64,000 nt of DNA from Desulfovibrio piger (GTDB lineage Bacteria > Desulfobacterota > Desulfovibrionia > Desulfovibrionales > Desulfovibrionaceae). Below the pieces are notes generated by a model. The model searched no databases. It was not told the origin of the DNA and saw only the letters and a program-made list of their open reading frames with translations. Location of the stretch: positions 2,566,501-2,630,500 of the forward strand of contig NZ_LT630450.1 of the NCBI RefSeq assembly GCF_900116045.1, given 5' to 3'. A program made the translations under genes and the position numbers. Shown here piece by piece: positions 17,678 to 27,198 of this stretch; positions within the stretch are counted from its first letter, which is position 1; every line of letters begins with the position of its first letter.

Positions 17678-18471
17678 TTTTCCTCATCCTTTTTGACGGT
17701 TGGCAAGGCGGCCACGGCATCTTCCAGATGCCGCAGCCAGATAGCGGCAAAAGCGCGGTATTCGGCCGTGCCCCGCACCACGGGAGCGCAGGTGTGGCCG
17801 GCGGCTTCGATGCGGGAACGCCAGGAATCCGGCGCGTCCCCGGCCATGTCTTCCAGGGTGTGGCGCCCCACCACCGAAAGCAGCGGCATGAGCCAGACAC
17901 GGCGGGACGTGAGGCGCGGCAGCAGGGCCTCCAGTTCCAGGGCGCCGCTCATGGTGCCCACATGCACACGGGCGTCCAGGGCCCGCACGGCCCCGGCAAG
18001 GGCGGCGTATGCGGTCACGGCCTGCCTGCGGCTGCCGTGGCCCATGAGCACCACATCCTCGTCGGCCCGGCGTTCCCGGGGCAGATGGGCCAGCACGGCA
18101 CGCGCGGCGGCCCGGATATCCTCGTCACAGGCCAGCAGGGGCATGCCGATGCTCACATGCAGGCCGTCCAGGCGTCCGGCCTCGTCGGCATCGGCGCGCA
18201 CGTCGGTATGTTCGCTGCCGGGGATGATCTGCAGGGGCTGCACGGCCACATGGGTGAAATTTTCCAGACGCAGACGCTGCAGGGCCTTGAGCACGGAATC
18301 GTTTTTTTGCCGGGCACGCGTCAGACGGGTGCGCAGCAGCTCCGAAGAAAGGGCCCAGCGCACGCAAATGCCGGGAAAACGTTCGCGCACCCAGGTGTCG
18401 AACTGGCGCAGCGAGCCACGCCCCTGGGGGCTGCTCGTACCGTAGGCGACCAACAGGATAGCGGTTTTCAT
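17674..18471 (-). CDS. cbiK: sirohydrochlorin cobaltochelatase
   Basis: 265-residue chelatase that inserts Co2+ (or Fe2+) into sirohydrochlorin, the first committed step of anaerobic B12 synthesis and a route to siroheme/heme in Desulfovibrio. The start LLVAYGTSSPQGR, the central VLMGHGSRR with the metal-binding His, and PLLSVVGRHTLEDMAGD with the second His are CbiK hallmarks. There is no signal peptide, so this is the cytoplasmic form; D. vulgaris also has a periplasmic one. It is the first gene of a two-gene unit with a lipoprotein. Confidence 0.92.
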   Translation of the reverse strand: MKTAILLVAYGTSSPQGRGSLRQFDTWVRERFPGICVRWALSSELLRTRLTRARQKNDSVLKALQRLRLENFTHVAVQPLQIIPGSEHTDVRADADEAGRLDGLHVSIGMPLLACDEDIRAAARAVLAHLPRERRADEDVVLMGHGSRRQAVTAYAALAGAVRALDARVHVGTMSGALELEALLPRLTSRRVWLMPLLSVVGRHTLEDMAGDAPDSWRSRIEAAGHTCAPVVRGTAEYRAFAAIWLRHLEDAVAALPTVKKDEEK

Positions 18472-18578
18472 CCCTGTTGGTGTACGTCACTTGCCGCACG
18501 CTGGCAAGACGGCGGCCCCCCACGGTTGACCGTGGGCAGCGGGGAGGCTACAGTGCGTTATACGTTGGAGGATTGTTT

Positions 18579-19439
18579 GTGAAAGCACTGGTTCTGGAGG
18601 GCCGTACCGGACTTCTGGGGCAGGCCCTGCGCCATGTCCTTCTGGGGCGCGGCTGGTCGGTGGAATCGCTGGAACGCTCGGACGGCGATATCCTGGATGC
18701 GGGTTTCCTGCAGGCCCGGGTGGAGGGATGCGCGCCGGACGTGGTGTTCAGCTCCCTGGGCTGGAACACGGTGGACGATGCCGAGGACCATCCCGACGAA
18801 GTCCTGCTCTACAACCGCACCCTGCCGCACACCCTGGCCTGCCTGCTCAAGACCCGCGGGCAGGGGCATCTGGTGCATTTCAGTTCCGGGCTGGTCTTTT
18901 CGGGCCGGCACGGCGGTCCCTGGCGGGAAGATGATGCCACGGCCCCCCTCAACGTCTACGGCAAGACCCGCCTGGCCGGGGAAAAGGCCGTGCTGCAGAC
19001 CCTGCCCGAACGGGCCTGCGTGGTGCGCACGGGCTGGCTGTTCGGGCCCGGCAAGCGCAATTTCGTGGACGACATCCTCAATGCCTGCCACCGGCGCGAC
19101 AGCATCACCATCGTGGATGACCGCACGGGCTCGCCCACCTATTCGCTGGATCTGGCCCTGTGGAGCATCATGCTGGCCGAACGTGGGGCCACCGGCCTGT
19201 GGCATGCCGTCAACAGCGGGCAGGCCACCTGGTGCGAGCTGGCCTGCGAGGCCGTGGGCCTGGCGGGCAACGAATGCCGCGTGGAACCCATCCCCTCGTC
19301 GCAATGGCCGCAAAAAGCGCCGCGCCCGCCCTATACGGTACTGGACTGCGGCAAGCTTTCCGAGTATCTGGGGATGCATCCGCGCCCCTGGACACAGGCC
19401 CTGCGGGAGCATTTCTTCTGCGACCCCTTCGATGCCTAG
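18579..19439 (+). CDS. rfbD: dTDP-4-dehydrorhamnose reductase family protein
   Basis: 286-residue short-chain reductase. GRTGLLGQAL is the NAD(P)-binding glycine motif; HFSSGLVFSG, the YGKTRLAGEKAV Tyr-x3-Lys catalytic pair and RTGWLFGPGKRNF follow the RmlD pattern. RmlD makes dTDP-L-rhamnose for lipopolysaccharide or other surface sugars. The start is a GTG at 18579 preceded by TTGGAGGA; the longer upstream frame has no ribosome site. The other rml genes are absent, so the exact sugar is unsure. Confidence 0.8.
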   Translation: MKALVLEGRTGLLGQALRHVLLGRGWSVESLERSDGDILDAGFLQARVEGCAPDVVFSSLGWNTVDDAEDHPDEVLLYNRTLPHTLACLLKTRGQGHLVHFSSGLVFSGRHGGPWREDDATAPLNVYGKTRLAGEKAVLQTLPERACVVRTGWLFGPGKRNFVDDILNACHRRDSITIVDDRTGSPTYSLDLALWSIMLAERGATGLWHAVNSGQATWCELACEAVGLAGNECRVEPIPSSQWPQKAPRPPYTVLDCGKLSEYLGMHPRPWTQALREHFFCDPFDA

Positions 19440-19988
19440 AGGGGGCCTGGAGCGGGGACCGGCAGTTCCCGGCATATTCCCGGAGGAAGAGGCACGGGGA
19501 AAGGGATTTCCCCGGTGAGGAGGAGGGGCCGTTCCCCCTGCCCGTCGGGCAGTGAGGTCCGGCAGATCTTGGGAGGCTCTTCAAGGAATGCGGGAGCCCG
19601 GCGCTCCTGTGCCAGATCAGAGACGCAAAGCCCTTCATGGAGCAGAGGGACGACATATTTCCGGACTTGCATGGTTTGGACGCGAAAGGCCGCCTTCGGG
19701 CGGCCTTTCGCACGGACAGGGGGCTGCGGCTCCCTGTTTTTTATCGGTGGGGCTGAACGCGGATATGCCCGAGCCGTCAGCCGGGGAGGGCCGTGTCTTA
19801 TCCCGTACAGGACGGGAGCGGCAGCATTGTCCCGCCGATGGTGGTTTCGGAGGCTGCGTGGGGCCTTGCTTGCGCAGGCAGGGCGATGACGTTCGGTTTT
19901 CCGCAAAGGGGAAGAGGGGCGCAGCTCTGTCTGCAGGGGCGACCTGCCTGTCCACAGAATACCGGGGGCGCGTTGGACGCGGTGCCGC
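19440..19988. other. intergenic region with two hairpins
   Basis: At 19682-19711 there is a perfect 13-bp stem GCGAAAGGCCGCC with a TTCG loop. At 19716-19742, ACAGGG/CCCTGT is followed by T6, a likely terminator for rfbD read-through on the plus strand. No coding region is supported. Confidence 0.6.
19716..19742 (+). terminator. intrinsic terminator
   Basis: ACAGGG/CCCTGT hairpin with a GC-rich loop and T6, the second of two adjacent hairpins 240-300 bases after rfbD. Confidence 0.6.
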
Positions 19989-20582
19989 CTACGGCCGGAC
20001 AGGCGCCACCCGTATCAGGGCGGCGGCCCCGGCCAGCAGGGTGCGGCGCTGTGCCGCCGCCAGTCCGGCGTCACGCAGGCAGCCTTCCAGCCCGCCGCGC
20101 CGCAGCCAGATGCGGGCGGGCGTCACGGGCCCCCAGGGCTGGAAACCGGGCAGGAGGCGCCGCAGCAGGGCCGCGGGCAGGCCCAGATTGCGTTCGGCCA
20201 GGATGAAGTCCGCCAGCCAGAGCTGCCCTGCCGCCAGGGCGCAGGCCCGCAGCAGGCCCACCGCATCGGGCCAGGGCAGGGCAAACAGCACATAGCCCAG
20301 ACGCAGCCCCTGCAGCGAGCCCGCGGGCAGGTCCGGCAGCGGGGCAAAGGGGGCCTGTACCGTCGCTGCGGGGATGCCGGGCAGGGCATTGCAGGGCAGG
20401 GCAAGGCTGCTGCCGGGCCAGGGCACCCGGCGGCACAGGGCGGCATACAGGCCGGGAGCCGGTGGCGCCGGGCGCAGGGTACGCAGGCGGGCCACGTCGG
20501 CAGCGGGCAGAAGATCGCGCAGCAGGGGCGCGCTGCCCGCCGTCTCCGAAGAGGGGACGGGGGCGCTAGGACAGGTCGTCAC
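19989..20582 (-). CDS. hypothetical protein, possible methyltransferase-like fold
   Basis: 197 residues from a GTG at 20582 with GGAGG six bases upstream; the frame overlaps the end of the HD gene by 17 bases. Segments such as LALPCNALPGIP, GLRLGYVLFALPWPDAVGLLRACALAAGQLWLADF and a closing LLAGAAALIRV recall the second half of class I SAM methyltransferases, but the glycine-rich SAM motif is missing. No function is assigned. Coupling with an HD-domain protein is the only contextual clue. Confidence 0.5.
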   Translation of the reverse strand: MTTCPSAPVPSSETAGSAPLLRDLLPAADVARLRTLRPAPPAPGLYAALCRRVPWPGSSLALPCNALPGIPAATVQAPFAPLPDLPAGSLQGLRLGYVLFALPWPDAVGLLRACALAAGQLWLADFILAERNLGLPAALLRRLLPGFQPWGPVTPARIWLRRGGLEGCLRDAGLAAAQRRTLLAGAAALIRVAPVRP

Positions 20583-21405
20583 CCGAGGCCTCCGTGGTCG
20601 TCGTGGCAGCATCCAGGCAGCGCAGCAGATGTTCGCGGGCGGCGGCATAGGCCGGTGTGGCGGGCAGGTCCGCCAGCAGGCGGCGGGCATGGCCTTCGGC
20701 CACGAAGCGGGCGCGACTGGCCGGGAAGTGCATGTCGTAGAACCATGTCCCCAGCAGCACGCGGAAATCATTAACGCTTTTCAGGTCGGCATAAGCCGCC
20801 ACCCGGCCGGCCAGGGCATCGTCCAGGACCTTGTCGCTGTGGAGGGCGGGATCATCGGGCAGGCTCAGGACCACGGTGGGGCAGTAGGGACGCGGCCCGG
20901 AAAGGTGCTCGTCCATGACGCGCAGGATGTCCAGCTTGTCGGCGTCGCGCACGGCATGGCAGATGCGGGCCATCCCCTCCGGCAGGCCCGGGGGCAGGGC
21001 AAAGCGGTTGTGCAGGCCCACGGCAACGAGCACCAGCGTGCGGACAGCGGGGGCTTCGTCCTCCAGGCGCTGTTCGCGCTTGAGGATGCGCACGCCCCAC
21101 TGGCCGTGGTCGCAGGATTCCCGGTCGCGGAAGGTATGCCAGCGCAGATACTGTTCGAAGCGGGCAACGTCATGATACAGGGCCGCCAGCAGGCAGGCAC
21201 GGTCCAGCGGCGGGGCGAAACGGCCGCCCGCGACGATGGCACGGGCATGGGCCAGCACCTGCATGGTGTGGTGCAGTTTGAGGTCCATGGGCGAGGGATC
21301 GCCGCCGTCCCGGCGGCATTCCTTCCCGCGCTCACGGGCCGCGTAGGCGGCGAACCAGGCTTCATGACGGCTGATGTCCGGCAGGACGGGGGATGCGGTG
21401 TTCAT
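20566..21405 (-). CDS. HD-domain phosphohydrolase
   Basis: 279 residues. LKLHHTMQVLAHA, LAALYHDVARFEQ (the His-Asp pair) and a later His (VGLHNRF) with ADKLDI supply the metal ligands of the HD superfamily, so it probably hydrolyses a phosphomonoester or nucleotide. There is no output or sensor domain. I start it at MNTASPV (21405); an ATG at 21441 is also open and neither ribosome site is strong. It is followed by an overlapping unknown gene in the same operon. Confidence 0.75.
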   Translation of the reverse strand: MNTASPVLPDISRHEAWFAAYAARERGKECRRDGGDPSPMDLKLHHTMQVLAHARAIVAGGRFAPPLDRACLLAALYHDVARFEQYLRWHTFRDRESCDHGQWGVRILKREQRLEDEAPAVRTLVLVAVGLHNRFALPPGLPEGMARICHAVRDADKLDILRVMDEHLSGPRPYCPTVVLSLPDDPALHSDKVLDDALAGRVAAYADLKSVNDFRVLLGTWFYDMHFPASRARFVAEGHARRLLADLPATPAYAAAREHLLRCLDAATTTTEASGDDLS

Positions 21406-21660
21406 GCTTCTGGATGTACGCCCCGGCCGCAGGCGTGGCAAGGGGCGGTGGGTGCAGGAAGAAAGGTCATATTATACGACAGGTAAAGCTGATGATCCTG
21501 CTAAGTTAAATGAGGTAGGATATATTTATATTGGATATATATTGTATTAAGATATAAAATTGTTTTTATTATTCGTAAGTAGTATTTTTTTTACTTATAT
21601 AAAATAACTTTACATTTTACTTTGATAAATGTAAATTTTTTAAAAAATGGGAGGGAATAC

Positions 21661-23064
21661 ATGCTTCGTAAAGTGTTTCACATAAAAGCAAATTCTATCG
21701 ATTTGAAATATATAGAAAATATATGTTATTTTATGTTGTTGTCTATTTGTTGCATATTGCTAATTAATTTGATGTCATCGTTTTGTGAAATACAAGCATT
21801 TCGCCATGATGAATTGAAGTACATCGATTCATATTTTACTAAACTGGTCACAGAAGGGCGATGGCTTAATTATTTATTTTTTTCTACTTTAAAAATATCA
21901 AATGTGAAAATAATGGCAGTGGTAAATGTTATATCTTTTTTTATATTTTCCTATATATGTTTTTTAAATATACTAGAGAAAAAATATGCTGTGCTATGTG
22001 CAATAGTTTCTCTTTTTATTCCTCCCATACATCTATTGAATGAATGGGCTCAGACTAGCATGATATCATTTTTTTTGTTGGCTCTTGCAGCAATAGTATA
22101 TAAAAAAATATCTATGCCGCTATTCTTTTTTATTTTTTCTATATTGTTTAATGGATGCTTAAGTCATTTCTATTTTTTGTTGCCTTTATTATTTATAGGT
22201 GATGGAGAAAATATTTTCCGTATCATTTGTTATTGGTGTATTTTATTTATTGTGGGATTCATTTTTGCAGAATTTATGGTTTTAATCTTATCGAATAGGT
22301 TTATAACAATTGCTGATTGGCGTAATCCAAATTATATAAATGATATTTTTGATTTTATGCATAATTTAGAAAAAGTAATAAATTCATTTATTATGATAGT
22401 AAAAAAATTCGGTGTATTTTTATGGGGGGCATTTGGGATTGCGTTAATTGTATTTTTATCTGCGTGGATGCAGAAAAAAAGTAAAGAAAAAATTTTGCAA
22501 ATTTTATTGATCTGTATGGTTGCGGCAAGTATTTTTGCTTTAAGCTTGTCTGCGGGCTTGAGAGTCGACATACGCTCTGCAGCTTGTCTTTTTATGGCAT
22601 TTTTATTTTTTATATGTATTTCATTTAAATACAACAAATTTTTGCTTTTCTTATTTATACTTGGATTTATTGTTCAATTTTATGTTCATAATATGAATAA
22701 TATAAATTATATTAAAACAATTTCGGATATATGGATTTCTGAGCTGAAAAAAGTTTCTCCTGATCCGAGAACCCTCTCAGGGGTAATACTTCTTTCATCA
22801 CAGGAGGAATTTAAAAATCATGAGAGAAAATTGTTAAAAAATAATATGTTGAAATATGATTCAACAGAATATCTGGGAGAGCTGATGCGATGGGCTCCTG
22901 CAGCTTATGAGTTTGGTTTTCGTCATATATATCATGCACAATGGAAAAATGATTATTTAAAAGATATAAATATGGATATTAAATATGATAATTTTTTGTT
23001 TAATAAGGGATTTATATATGAATATATAATTATTAATAATTACCTTGTCCTTAGGGTAATTTGA
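21661..23064 (+). CDS. AT-rich polytopic membrane protein, GtrII-like glucosyltransferase
   Basis: 467 residues with about a dozen membrane helices, starting at MLRKVF with GGGAGG upstream. Early in the protein, FRHDELKYIDSYFTKLVTEGRWLNY resembles the Asp-rich loop and GRWL motif of GtrII-type glucosyltransferases, which modify O antigen in the periplasm using a lipid-linked sugar. The gene and its flanks (21440-23090) are strikingly AT-rich with AT-ending codons, unlike everything around, so recent acquisition is likely. No GtrA flippase or GtrB is next to it. The family call is tentative. Confidence 0.6.
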   Translation: MLRKVFHIKANSIDLKYIENICYFMLLSICCILLINLMSSFCEIQAFRHDELKYIDSYFTKLVTEGRWLNYLFFSTLKISNVKIMAVVNVISFFIFSYICFLNILEKKYAVLCAIVSLFIPPIHLLNEWAQTSMISFFLLALAAIVYKKISMPLFFFIFSILFNGCLSHFYFLLPLLFIGDGENIFRIICYWCILFIVGFIFAEFMVLILSNRFITIADWRNPNYINDIFDFMHNLEKVINSFIMIVKKFGVFLWGAFGIALIVFLSAWMQKKSKEKILQILLICMVAASIFALSLSAGLRVDIRSAACLFMAFLFFICISFKYNKFLLFLFILGFIVQFYVHNMNNINYIKTISDIWISELKKVSPDPRTLSGVILLSSQEEFKNHERKLLKNNMLKYDSTEYLGELMRWAPAAYEFGFRHIYHAQWKNDYLKDINMDIKYDNFLFNKGFIYEYIIINNYLVLRVI

Positions 23065-23096
23065 TATATATTCAATGTGGCATATCTGTTCCCCTA

Positions 23097-23567
23097 CTAC
23101 TTTTTATGAGAAAAATACTCGGCCTGGCGCCAGGCGGCGGCCTGTTCGGCGGCCTCGGCCACGCGGGCGTCCACGATGGTCTTGCCGATGGGGCACAGGG
23201 CCAGGGCCGCCAGCTTGACGTGCTGCCAGGCGAAGGGGATGCCGATGATGGTCACGGCGCAGGCCAGGGCCGAGAGCAGATGGCCGCAGGCGATCCAGAT
23301 GCCGCAGAACAGCAGCCAGACGATGTTGCCCACCGTGCCCAGCGGGCCGGTGCCGATGTCGCCTTCACCGGTGAGGACGTCACGGGAGACCGGCATGCGG
23401 CCGAAGGGCATGAAGGCGAAACCGGCCATGACGAAGCAGGCCCGGCCCCAGGGGATGCCGATGATGCTGATGAAGCAGAGCACGCCCGCGATGCACCAGA
23501 GCAGGCCGGTGCCCAGACCGAAGGGGAAAAACCAGAGGATATTGCCGAGACAACCCAGAGCTTGCAT
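23097..23567 (-). CDS. yccF: YccF family inner membrane protein
   Basis: 156 residues with two similar halves, each with an IIGIPWGRACF or IIGIPFAWQHV segment following a membrane pair, the pattern of YccF (DUF307). The start at 23567 follows AGGAGTCCTCC; the open frame extends far upstream without similarity. Function is unknown. Confidence 0.85.
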   Translation of the reverse strand: MQALGCLGNILWFFPFGLGTGLLWCIAGVLCFISIIGIPWGRACFVMAGFAFMPFGRMPVSRDVLTGEGDIGTGPLGTVGNIVWLLFCGIWIACGHLLSALACAVTIIGIPFAWQHVKLAALALCPIGKTIVDARVAEAAEQAAAWRQAEYFSHKK

Positions 23568-23817
23568 GGAGGACTCCTGAAAAGACGTGGCTGGAGCATC
23601 CATGCTACACGGGGGCGGGGCCGCTGTCCATGTATCGGACCAGGAAGGGGCGAAGCGTACGGGGAGAGTGCCCGGGCGGTATCCCTCTCCCTGGCCCCCT
23701 GCATCAGGGAGGGGACGCGCTGCAGGACGGCTGCCGGGCAGGAGGGCAGGCAGGAACAGGCAATGATCCCGCACGGCCCGTCCCGCTGCGGGGTCCGGTC
23801 GCGGGAGGGGCGAAAGG

Positions 23818-24171
23818 CTAGGGCAGGAAAAAGTGGAACGAGGCCAGCATGGCGGCCAGCAGGCAGAGCTGGACCAGGACCACCAGCCAGCAGGTCCTGC
23901 GGAAGGCGGCAAGGCGGCCGCGGGCACGTCCGCACAGGGCGCGGGCCTCGTCCCGTATGCGGCAGAGGCCTGTCCGCTCCTGTTCCGGGAGGGCGGCGGC
24001 CGTCGCCTCAAGGGCCCTCCCCAGGGCTTCGAGCCGGGCCCGGAGCGCGGCCTGTTCCTGTTCCAGCTCCCGCAGCGGTGACGCCGGGCGGCGGGATGCC
24101 TTGCGCGTGGCCCCGGTGGGGCGCGGAGCCTTGCGGGGCAGGAAGCGCCCCAGCCATGCTTTCCCGTTCAT
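23818..24171 (-). CDS. small coiled-coil membrane protein, unknown
   Basis: 117 residues: a basic N-terminus (FLPRKAPRPTGATRKASRR), a coiled coil over roughly residues 35-85, then one C-terminal membrane helix (LVVLVQLCLLAAMLASF). AGGGGA precedes the ATG. It lies downstream of purM after a terminator. It is probably a tail-anchored protein facing the cytoplasm. No family recognised. Confidence 0.55.
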   Translation of the reverse strand: MNGKAWLGRFLPRKAPRPTGATRKASRRPASPLRELEQEQAALRARLEALGRALEATAAALPEQERTGLCRIRDEARALCGRARGRLAAFRRTCWLVVLVQLCLLAAMLASFHFFLP

Positions 24172-24187
24172 GGATGTCCCCTGCCCA

Positions 24188-24216
24188 GAAAAAAGGGGAA
24201 GGCGCGTGCCTTCCCC
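24188..24216 (-). terminator. intrinsic terminator after purM
   Basis: GGGGAAGGC/GCCTTCCCC with a GCGT loop, followed on the minus strand by T6. Confidence 0.85.
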
Positions 24217-24241
24217 CTTGAGGAGCGGATGCAGGACGAGG

Positions 24242-25303
24242 CTAGGCCTTGTCGAAGTTGACGACCACCTGTTCGCCGTCGCCGGTGCGGCGGGCGATGG
24301 TGCCGATGGACCAGGCGGACATGCCGAAGGCCTGGATGCGGTTGATGGTCTCTTCCACCTGCTCTTCGGGCAGCACCAGCACATAGCCGATGCCGCCGTT
24401 GAAGATCTGCAGGATCTCGGGCCAGGAAAGTTCGCCCGCTTCGTGCAGCCACTGGAAGACCGGGGGCATCTCCCAGCTGCCGAAGTCGATGTGGGCTTCC
24501 ACCTGATTGGGCAGCACGCGCGGGATGTTGTCGTAGAAGCCGCCGCCGGTGATGTGGGCCATGCCGCGCACGTCCAGGTCGCGCAGCAGGGAGCGGACCA
24601 CTTCCACATAGATCTGGGTGGGGGCCAGCAGCACGTCACGCACGGTGGCGCCGTCGGCGCCAGGGAAGGGATCGTCCGGGCCCAGGCCGCTTTTGGCCAG
24701 GATCTTGCGGGCCAGCGAGAAGCCGTTGGAATGCAGGCCCGTGGAGGCCAGCCCCACGATCTTGTCGCCCACGCGGATGCCGGAGCCGTCCACCAGCTTG
24801 GCATTGTCCACGATGCCCACGCAGAAGCCGGCCAGGTCGTATTCGCCATCGCCGTACATGTCGGGCATTTCGGCGGTCTCGCCGCCCAGCAGGGCACAGG
24901 CGGACTGGCGGCAGCCTTCGGCCACGCCGCTGATGACCGTGTGGGCGGTCTCCACATCCAGCTTGCCGGTGGCGAAATAGTCAAGGAAGAACAGGGGGGT
25001 CGCCCCCTGGACAAGGATATCGTTGACGCTCATGGCCACAAGGTCGATGCCCACGGTATCGTGCTTGTTGAAAGCAAAGGCCAGCTTGAGCTTGGTCCCC
25101 ACGCCGTCGGTGGACGAGACCAGCACGGGGTCGCTCATGCTGCCGATTTCAGGTCTGAACAGGCCCCCGAATCCCCCGATGTCGGAGATGACCCCCTTGG
25201 TATGCGTACGCTGCACCAGATGTTTGATGCGCGCCACGAGATCATTGCCGGCCTGGATATCGACGCCGGCTTCGGTATATGCTTTTGCGCGATCTGTGGA
25301 CAT
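24242..25303 (-). CDS. purM: phosphoribosylformylglycinamidine cyclo-ligase
   Basis: 353-residue AIR synthetase, step five of purine synthesis, using ATP to close the imidazole ring. SSTDGVGTKLKLA, GIDLVAMSVNDILVQGA, the LLGGETAEMP glycine-rich loop and HITGGGFYDNIPR are diagnostic. AAGGAGGA precedes the ATG. It is monocistronic with a terminator. Divergent from amrS. Confidence 0.96.
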   Translation of the reverse strand: MSTDRAKAYTEAGVDIQAGNDLVARIKHLVQRTHTKGVISDIGGFGGLFRPEIGSMSDPVLVSSTDGVGTKLKLAFAFNKHDTVGIDLVAMSVNDILVQGATPLFFLDYFATGKLDVETAHTVISGVAEGCRQSACALLGGETAEMPDMYGDGEYDLAGFCVGIVDNAKLVDGSGIRVGDKIVGLASTGLHSNGFSLARKILAKSGLGPDDPFPGADGATVRDVLLAPTQIYVEVVRSLLRDLDVRGMAHITGGGFYDNIPRVLPNQVEAHIDFGSWEMPPVFQWLHEAGELSWPEILQIFNGGIGYVLVLPEEQVEETINRIQAFGMSAWSIGTIARRTGDGEQVVVNFDKA

Positions 25304-25546
25304 GAATATCCTCCTTGGTGGGAGACACCCTAGCAAAAAATTTGCCGAATCCCAAGCGGCTTTTTGGACCAAATCCCGGCAGGGGAGATTTTCGGCCACT
25401 TTTTTGCCTGTGGCGGCGGGCATGGCTCCCTGCTATGCTGGGACAGGCCGGCTGTCCGCTCCCTGCCGGACGCGGGGCGCCGCAGCGCGGGGAGATGCCG
25501 CCCGGCCGCGCTGGGCCGTCTGCCCCCGGCCGCAAAGGAGGGACCT

Positions 25547-26557
25547 ATGGAAAGCATGTTGTGGACGAAGCTGGCACAGGACAGGTGGCGCTGCGGGCTC
25601 TGCGCCCATGCCTGCGTGCTCTCGCCGGGGCAGCGGGGACGCTGCGGCGTGCGCTGCAACCACGGGGGCCGTCCCCTTTCGCTGGTGGACGGTCTGGTGA
25701 CGGGCGTCCAGGCCGACCCGGTGGAAAAGAAGCCCCTGTATCATTTCCTTCCCGGCAGCCGGACGTTTTCCGTGGGCAGCGCCGGATGCAATTTTTCCTG
25801 CCTGTTCTGCCAGAACCATCATATCTCCCGTGATCCGCTGGAGCAGGAGCGCATCCGCGGGCACGAGGCCACGCCGGAGATGCTGGTGGCAGCGGCCCTG
25901 CGCACCGCCTGCCGCAGCCTGGCCTTCACCTACAACGAGCCCACGGTCTTCGTGGAGCTGGTGGCGGCCACGGCCGCGCTGGGACAGGAGCGGGGCCTGC
26001 CGTCCATCCTGGTGAGCAACGGGTTCATGAGCTCCGGCTGCCTGGAGGTGCTGGGGCCTCTGGTGCGGGCGGCCAATATCGACCTGAAGGCCTTCAGCGA
26101 GGATTTCTATCATCGGTATTGCGGTGCCCGCCTGCGGCCCGTGCTGGACAATCTGGTGCGGATGCGCGCTCTGGGCTGGTGGCTGGAAGTGACGACACTC
26201 ATCCTGGAAGGCCTCAATGACGGGGAGGCCGAACTGCGGGCCCTGGCACGCTTCGTCCGCGACGAGCTGGGAGCGGACACGCCCTGGCATGTGACGGCCT
26301 TCCGTCCCGCCTACCGCATGACGGATCATCCGGCCACGCGGGCGGCGGCCTTGCGGCGCTGCCGGGACATCGGTCTGGAAGAGGGGCTGCGCTTCGTGTA
26401 TACGGGCAATGTCTTTTGCGCGGGCGGCGGCGACACGCTCTGTCCGCAGTGTGGAGCCCCCTGCCTGGAACGGCAGGGCTGGCAGGTTGTCATGAGGACG
26501 GACACGGGTGTCTGTCCGCGATGCGGCAGTCGGCTGCCGGGAGTGTGGGAACTATGA
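25547..26557 (+). CDS. amrS: AmmeMemoRadiSam system radical SAM enzyme
   Basis: 336 residues, PflA-like. A Cys-rich N-terminus (CGLCAHACVLSPGQRGRCGVR) precedes the radical SAM motif CNFSCLFC, then TYNEPTVF and NIDLKAF. A C-terminal zinc-ribbon-like segment (CPQCGAPC...CPRCG) follows. This matches the AmrS family, named for co-occurrence with Memo and AMMECR1 proteins, whose reaction is unknown to me. Those partners are not here. It overlaps cobO by four bases, so the two are translationally coupled. AAAGGAGG supports the start. Confidence 0.85.
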   Translation: MESMLWTKLAQDRWRCGLCAHACVLSPGQRGRCGVRCNHGGRPLSLVDGLVTGVQADPVEKKPLYHFLPGSRTFSVGSAGCNFSCLFCQNHHISRDPLEQERIRGHEATPEMLVAAALRTACRSLAFTYNEPTVFVELVAATAALGQERGLPSILVSNGFMSSGCLEVLGPLVRAANIDLKAFSEDFYHRYCGARLRPVLDNLVRMRALGWWLEVTTLILEGLNDGEAELRALARFVRDELGADTPWHVTAFRPAYRMTDHPATRAAALRRCRDIGLEEGLRFVYTGNVFCAGGGDTLCPQCGAPCLERQGWQVVMRTDTGVCPRCGSRLPGVWEL

Positions 26558-27057
26558 TCATCGTCTATACGGGCAACGGCAAGGGCAAGACCAGCGCCTG
26601 CATCGGGCAGGCCATGCGGGCCCTGGGCCGGGATTTTGCCGTGGGTTTCGGCCAGTTCATGAAGCAGCCGGGCTGCGCCGGGGAGCAGACCGTCCTTGCC
26701 CGCCTGCTGGGGGATGACTTTCTGGCCGGCGGCAAGGGCTTTTTGCGGCGCGAGGAAGACCGCCCCGCCCACCGGGAAGCGGCCCTGGCCACGCTGGACT
26801 GGGCCCGGCAGCGTCTGGAGCGCCTGGACCTGCTGGTGCTGGACGAGACGCTCTATGCCCTGAAGGCGGGCATCCTGGAGCGCAGCGAGGTGGAAGGGCT
26901 CATGGAGGCGGCGCGCCGTGCCCGGTGCCATCTGGTGCTCTCCGGCCGGGACGCGCCGGACTGGCTGGTGGAAACCGCCGACCTGGTCACGGAGATGGGC
27001 GAGATCAAGCATCCCTGGCGGGCGGGCATCAAGGCCGCGCCGGGCATCGAATTCTAA
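26554..27057 (+). CDS. cobO: cob(I)alamin adenosyltransferase, CobO/BtuR type
   Basis: 167 residues. GNGKGKTSACIGQAMRA is the P-loop that binds ATP in this family; LDLLVLDETLYALK and VLSGRDAPDWLVETADLVTEM complete the signature. It transfers the adenosyl group to cobalt for coenzyme B12. Its ATG overlaps the amrS stop. Confidence 0.93.
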   Translation: MIIVYTGNGKGKTSACIGQAMRALGRDFAVGFGQFMKQPGCAGEQTVLARLLGDDFLAGGKGFLRREEDRPAHREAALATLDWARQRLERLDLLVLDETLYALKAGILERSEVEGLMEAARRARCHLVLSGRDAPDWLVETADLVTEMGEIKHPWRAGIKAAPGIEF

Positions 27058-27107
27058 GGCGGGGCGTTCCCGGTATCGGCCGTCCCGCAGCGTGCGCATT
27101 GAAAGGA

Positions 27108-27139
27108 AAGGGCCCGTTCCATCCCTGGAGCGGGCCCTT
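27108..27139 (+). terminator. terminator-like hairpin after cobO
   Basis: AAGGGCCCG/CGGGCCCTT stem, 50 bases after cobO, between convergent cobO and the BON lipoprotein gene. No clear T run. Confidence 0.55.
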
Positions 27140-27198
27140 CGTATGAAGGAAGATCGTTCATGTCGGGGCGTGGCCCCGAAGATCCTGGGGAGTTTGGG

